DNA of 45,370 nt from Euzebyales bacterium (lineage in GTDB: Bacteria; Actinomycetota; Nitriliruptoria; Euzebyales; JAHELV01). The translations under genes and the position numbers were made by a program. The stretch covers positions 1 to 45,370 of the forward strand of contig DASUUK010000013.1 of the NCBI GenBank assembly GCA_036374135.1, given 5' to 3'. This document shows positions 42,257-45,370 of the stretch, in pieces (the stretch's first letter is position 1; the number at the start of each line of letters is the position of its first letter). A model generated the notes under the pieces. That model had not been told where the DNA came from, ran no database searches, and saw only the letters and a program-made list of their open reading frames with translations.

Positions 42257-43792
42257 ATGTCCCACGACGTGCTCGACCTCGAGGCCCGGGTCACGGAGAT
42301 CCTCAACCGACGACCCGCCGTCGGTCTTGCCGTCGGGATCGTCCGCGACGGCGCACTCGCGTCATTCTCAGCGCGCGGGGTCGCCGACATCGCGACGAGC
42401 CGGCCCGTCACGCAGACCACCGTGTTCCGCATCGGGTCGATCACCAAGACCTTCACGGCGGTCGCCGTGATGCAGTTGTGTGAGCAGGGGTTGGTCGACC
42501 TCGAGGCTCCCGCCAACGACTACCTGCGCGCGTTCAGGCTGGTGCCCGCGAGGGATGGGTGGCGGCCGGCCACGGTGCGGCACCTGCTGACGCACACCGC
42601 CGGGGTTCCCAAGCTGGTCCGGCCGTCGCGCGCCGTGTTCAGCGGGTGGCCGGGCGAGAGCGTCCGGCTCGACCATTCCGTGCCCGGTCTCGGCGAGTTC
42701 TACGGCGGTCGGTTGCGGCTGATGGCCGAGCCGGGAGCCACGTTCAACTACTCCGACCACTCGCTCGCCGCGGTCGGACAGATCGTCGAGGACGTCAGCG
42801 GACAGCCGCTGGACCGCTACCTGCGCGAACACATCTTCGAACCGCTCGGGATGGACGACAGCGACCTGCTCCGTTCGGCGCACGTCACCTCTCAGCTGGC
42901 GACCGGCTACAAGCTGGGCGCCCACGGTCCGATCGCGGTGACCGACCGCCACTGGGTCACCGCGGCCGCCTCGTCGATCTACTCCACACCGGCCGACATG
43001 GCCCGCTACGTGGCCGCGTTGCTCGACGGCGGCGCAGGCGGGCACGCGTCGATCCTCAGGCCTGAGACGCTGGCCATGATGTTCCGGCCGCACTGGCAGC
43101 CCGATCCACGGATCCCAGGCATGGGGTTGGGGTTCTTCCGCGACGTGCTCGGCGACCAGCAGGTGGTCGAGCACCAGGGGATCCTTCCGGGCTTCAACGG
43201 ACAGCTGTACCTCGCACCCGACGACGGGGTGGGCGTGCTCGGCTTCACCAACGGCGCCCGCAACGCGGTGGTGTGGCTGACCGCCGAGATGGCACGGCTG
43301 CTCGGCGACCTCAGCGACGCCCCACGCGACGCCATCCGCACAGACGTCGCGCACCACCCCGAGATCTGGGGCGATCTGTGCGGCTGGTACACGCCGATCG
43401 CGCAACGTAACGACACCATGGTGTGGGCCATGGCCGGGGCCGGAGCTCAGGTACGTGTCCGTCGCGGCCGGCTGATGTTGCGGGCCATCAGCCCGCTGCC
43501 CGCGGCGTACCGGGGGTTCGAGCTGCACCCCGACGACGAACACGACCCGTACGTCTTCCGCATCGACCTGGGCTCGTACGACCTCGGCACCGCGAAGGTC
43601 GTGTTCGACCGCGACGACCAGTCGACCCGCGTGCATCTCGGCGGCTCCGTGCCGCTGTCCGCCGCGAAGCGACCCGCCGCGCCGCGCCGGAGGATGTGGA
43701 CGACCCGGACAGCCGGCGCACTGGCGGTCGCCGGCGCCGCCGCAGCCGTCCACCGCCGGCGCGCATCGCCAGGCGCCGGGAGGCACCGATGA
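42257..43792 (+). CDS. Serine beta-lactamase-family hydrolase (class C/esterase-like)
   Basis: This 511-residue protein has the serine-hydrolase S-x-x-K motif (Ser61-ITK64), HTAGVPKL and HQGILPG in the expected order. The second motif reads Tyr165-Ser-Asp instead of the usual Tyr-Ser-Asn. A DUF3471-type C-terminal extension follows, then a hydrophobic, basic tail (AGALAVAGAAAAVHRRR) that may contact the membrane. No signal peptide is visible. Esterase or peptidase activity is likelier than drug resistance. It overlaps the amidase gene by four bases (ATGA). Confidence 0.85.
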   Translation: MSHDVLDLEARVTEILNRRPAVGLAVGIVRDGALASFSARGVADIATSRPVTQTTVFRIGSITKTFTAVAVMQLCEQGLVDLEAPANDYLRAFRLVPARDGWRPATVRHLLTHTAGVPKLVRPSRAVFSGWPGESVRLDHSVPGLGEFYGGRLRLMAEPGATFNYSDHSLAAVGQIVEDVSGQPLDRYLREHIFEPLGMDDSDLLRSAHVTSQLATGYKLGAHGPIAVTDRHWVTAAASSIYSTPADMARYVAALLDGGAGGHASILRPETLAMMFRPHWQPDPRIPGMGLGFFRDVLGDQQVVEHQGILPGFNGQLYLAPDDGVGVLGFTNGARNAVVWLTAEMARLLGDLSDAPRDAIRTDVAHHPEIWGDLCGWYTPIAQRNDTMVWAMAGAGAQVRVRRGRLMLRAISPLPAAYRGFELHPDDEHDPYVFRIDLGSYDLGTAKVVFDRDDQSTRVHLGGSVPLSAAKRPAAPRRRMWTTRTAGALAVAGAAAAVHRRRASPGAGRHR

Positions 43793-45198
43793 CCGCCACG
43801 CCCGGCACGGAGCTGTGGCGCATGAGCGCCACGGAGCTCGCCGGGGCCATCAGGTCGCGGCAGGCGTCGAGTCGCGAAGTCATTGAGGCCCACCTTGGTC
43901 GGATCGGGGCGGTGAACCCCGCCATCAATGCCGTCACCGTCGTCCTCGACGAGCGGGCCCTCGAGGCGGCGCGGGCAGCCGACCGCGCGGTCGTCGCGAA
44001 CCACGAGCCGCCGCCGCTGCACGGCGTGCCGTTCACGGTCAAGGAGAACATCGACCTCGTGGGCACCCCGACAACCATCGGGCTGAAGGCCCTCGCCGAG
44101 GCGTACCCCCAGCGGGACGCACCCGTTGTCGAGCGGATGCGCGCCGCCGGCGCGATCCCCATCGGCCGCACCAACTGCCCGGCGTTGGCCGTCCGGTGGC
44201 ACACCGACAACGAACTGCGCGGCGCGACCGTCAACCCCTGGGACCGCTCGCGGACACCGGGCGCCTCCAGCGGCGGCGAGGCGGCCGCCGTCGCGTCCGG
44301 CATGAGCCCGCTGGGACTCGGCAACGACGGGCTCGGCTCGCTGCGCTGGCCCGCCCAGTGCTGCGGCGTCGCCGCGCTCAAGCCGACGCTCGGCCGCATC
44401 CCGCACGCGACGAGCGCGCCGGCGGGTGAGCCGATCGGCCCGCAGCTCACCACTGTGCAGGGCCCGATGGCACGCCGCGTCGCGGATCTGCGCACCGCCT
44501 TGGAGGTGCTGGCGGGACCGACGTGGCGCGATCCCTGGTCGGTGCCGGCGCCACTGCGTGGACCGGCACCCGCCGCGCCCGCGCGCGTGGCCGTCGTCGT
44601 CGACCCCGCCGGCCACGGGACGGCGGCCCAGGTCCGCGCTGGCGTCCGCAAGGCGGCCGACACGCTCGCAGCCGCGGGCTACGGCCTCGACGAGGTCGAG
44701 CCACCATCGATCGATCTGGCGGCGAGGACGCTGCTCGACATGCTCAACACCCCGGAGATCCTGGCGGGCTACGACGCGTTCACGACCTCGATGCCGGCCG
44801 ACACCCAGCGGTTCTTCGCCGCGTTCTACGACGTCGCGGGCCCGTCCGATCCCGTGGCCTCCGTCGCGAGCTTCATCACCAGGCACGAGCTGCTGCGGGC
44901 GTGGGGCGAGTTCCAACAGACCCACCCGCTGATCGTCGCGCCGATCTACACCGACATCCCGTTCCTGGCTGGCACGGACCTCGACGACGGCGCCGTCGCC
45001 GCCATCCACGGCATGCGCATGGCCATCGCGGTCAACGCGCTCGGCCTACCGGCCGTCGCGGTTCCCGTCGGCATCGATGACGGCCTGCCACAGGTGGTGC
45101 AGATCATCGGCCCCCGCTACCGCGAGGACCTGTGCCTGGACGCCGCGGCGGCGATCGAGGAGCGGCTCGGGACGATCACGCCCATCGATCCTACGTAA
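43789..45198 (+). CDS. Amidase-signature-family amidohydrolase
   Basis: This 469-residue enzyme belongs to the amidase-signature superfamily, which hydrolyses amides. The Ser-cisSer-Lys triad is visible: Lys85 in PFTVKENID, the GASSGG serines (160/161) and nucleophile Ser184 in GNDGLGSLRWPA. The substrate is unknown; members range from aryl amidases to aspartyl-tRNA transamidases, but no gatB/C is linked. It is translationally coupled to the serine hydrolase gene. Confidence 0.9.
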   Translation: MTATPGTELWRMSATELAGAIRSRQASSREVIEAHLGRIGAVNPAINAVTVVLDERALEAARAADRAVVANHEPPPLHGVPFTVKENIDLVGTPTTIGLKALAEAYPQRDAPVVERMRAAGAIPIGRTNCPALAVRWHTDNELRGATVNPWDRSRTPGASSGGEAAAVASGMSPLGLGNDGLGSLRWPAQCCGVAALKPTLGRIPHATSAPAGEPIGPQLTTVQGPMARRVADLRTALEVLAGPTWRDPWSVPAPLRGPAPAAPARVAVVVDPAGHGTAAQVRAGVRKAADTLAAAGYGLDEVEPPSIDLAARTLLDMLNTPEILAGYDAFTTSMPADTQRFFAAFYDVAGPSDPVASVASFITRHELLRAWGEFQQTHPLIVAPIYTDIPFLAGTDLDDGAVAAIHGMRMAIAVNALGLPAVAVPVGIDDGLPQVVQIIGPRYREDLCLDAAAAIEERLGTITPIDPT

Positions 45199-45222
45199 CA
45201 ACATCGTGCGGGAGGTGTCGCC

Positions 45223-45370
45223 ATGACAGCCACGACGATCGAATACGTCCACGCGTCCAGGTTCGGCAACGGCGCCAAGGTGGCCGACGAGTTCACGCAG
45301 CGCATGGCCGCCCGAGGGGTCAGCGTCGCTGTGCATCACATCCGGGACGTCGCTGCGGACCGGCTGCCGC
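45223..45370 (+). CDS. Flavodoxin-like protein, N-terminal part (runs off right edge)
   Basis: The visible 49 residues begin TTIEYVHASRFGNGAKVADEF, in which ASRFGNG matches the phosphate loop of flavodoxin-like FMN proteins. The helix FTQRMAARGVSVAVHHIRD follows as in that fold. GGAGG precedes the ATG. The C-terminus and therefore the subfamily are outside the window. It is 24 bp downstream of the amidase gene. Confidence 0.75.
   Translation, partial: MTATTIEYVHASRFGNGAKVADEFTQRMAARGVSVAVHHIRDVAADRLP

Overview
The window is about 45 kb of very GC-rich DNA. Its base composition, its many GTG starts and its gene families point to a high-GC actinobacterium. The informative families are a BTAD/SARP-AAA regulator, a DUF1918 protein, a wax-ester synthase/DGAT, an RsbU-type phosphatase with STAS partners, a PknB-like kinase and tandem Usp proteins. 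I cannot name a genus. A deep-branching, environmental actinobacterial lineage is a guess. I recognised no rRNA, tRNA, CRISPR array, transposase or phage structural gene. The gene content is accessory: regulators, stress proteins, secreted beta-propellers, small hydrolases and several broken genes.

Layout. 0-9.7 kb: a truncated SulP fragment diverges from an intact SulP transporter. Then come an S66 LD-carboxypeptidase, a secreted Asp-box propeller, an arsenic-type pair (VOC protein plus an ArsR-ArsC fusion) with a palindromic operator, a second secreted propeller, a GNAT and a TfoX-N protein. 9.9-13.2 kb (minus strand): a four-gene overlapping operon encodes an RsbU-like PP2C phosphatase fused to an RsbW-like kinase domain, two STAS proteins and a protein of unknown function. 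13.3-17.7 kb: an orphan membrane sensor without a kinase domain, then a SARP-AAA-TPR regulator. 17.9-18.6 kb: a tandem-GNAT pseudogene.

18.7-28.4 kb (all plus strand): an alpha/beta hydrolase, a membrane protein with a conserved cytosolic nucleotide-binding-like domain, a GAF plus TIR-like protein, a four-helix membrane protein with an extracytoplasmic beta-rich domain, and a 1395-residue Asp-box propeller protein with no signal peptide. This is the best candidate in the window for an undescribed system, possibly defence or stress sensing. A PknB-like kinase and a TPR-LuxR regulator with a 360-bp internal duplication follow.

32-45 kb: a membrane-anchored coiled coil, a lipoprotein, DUF1918, a tandem Usp, an HTH_42 (AlkZ-like) protein and a small chimeric ORF. 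Next are a ribbon-helix-helix/MazF toxin-antitoxin pair, an alpha/beta hydrolase, a DUF3224-MarR pair and a quinone oxidoreductase. The window ends with a truncated glycosyltransferase fragment, a WS/DGAT, a serine hydrolase-amidase pair and the start of a flavodoxin.

Four gene remnants (SulP, GNAT, oxidoreductase/Rho_N chimera, glycosyltransferase) suggest repeated small deletions. All family calls come from reading the translated sequence; no database search was run.
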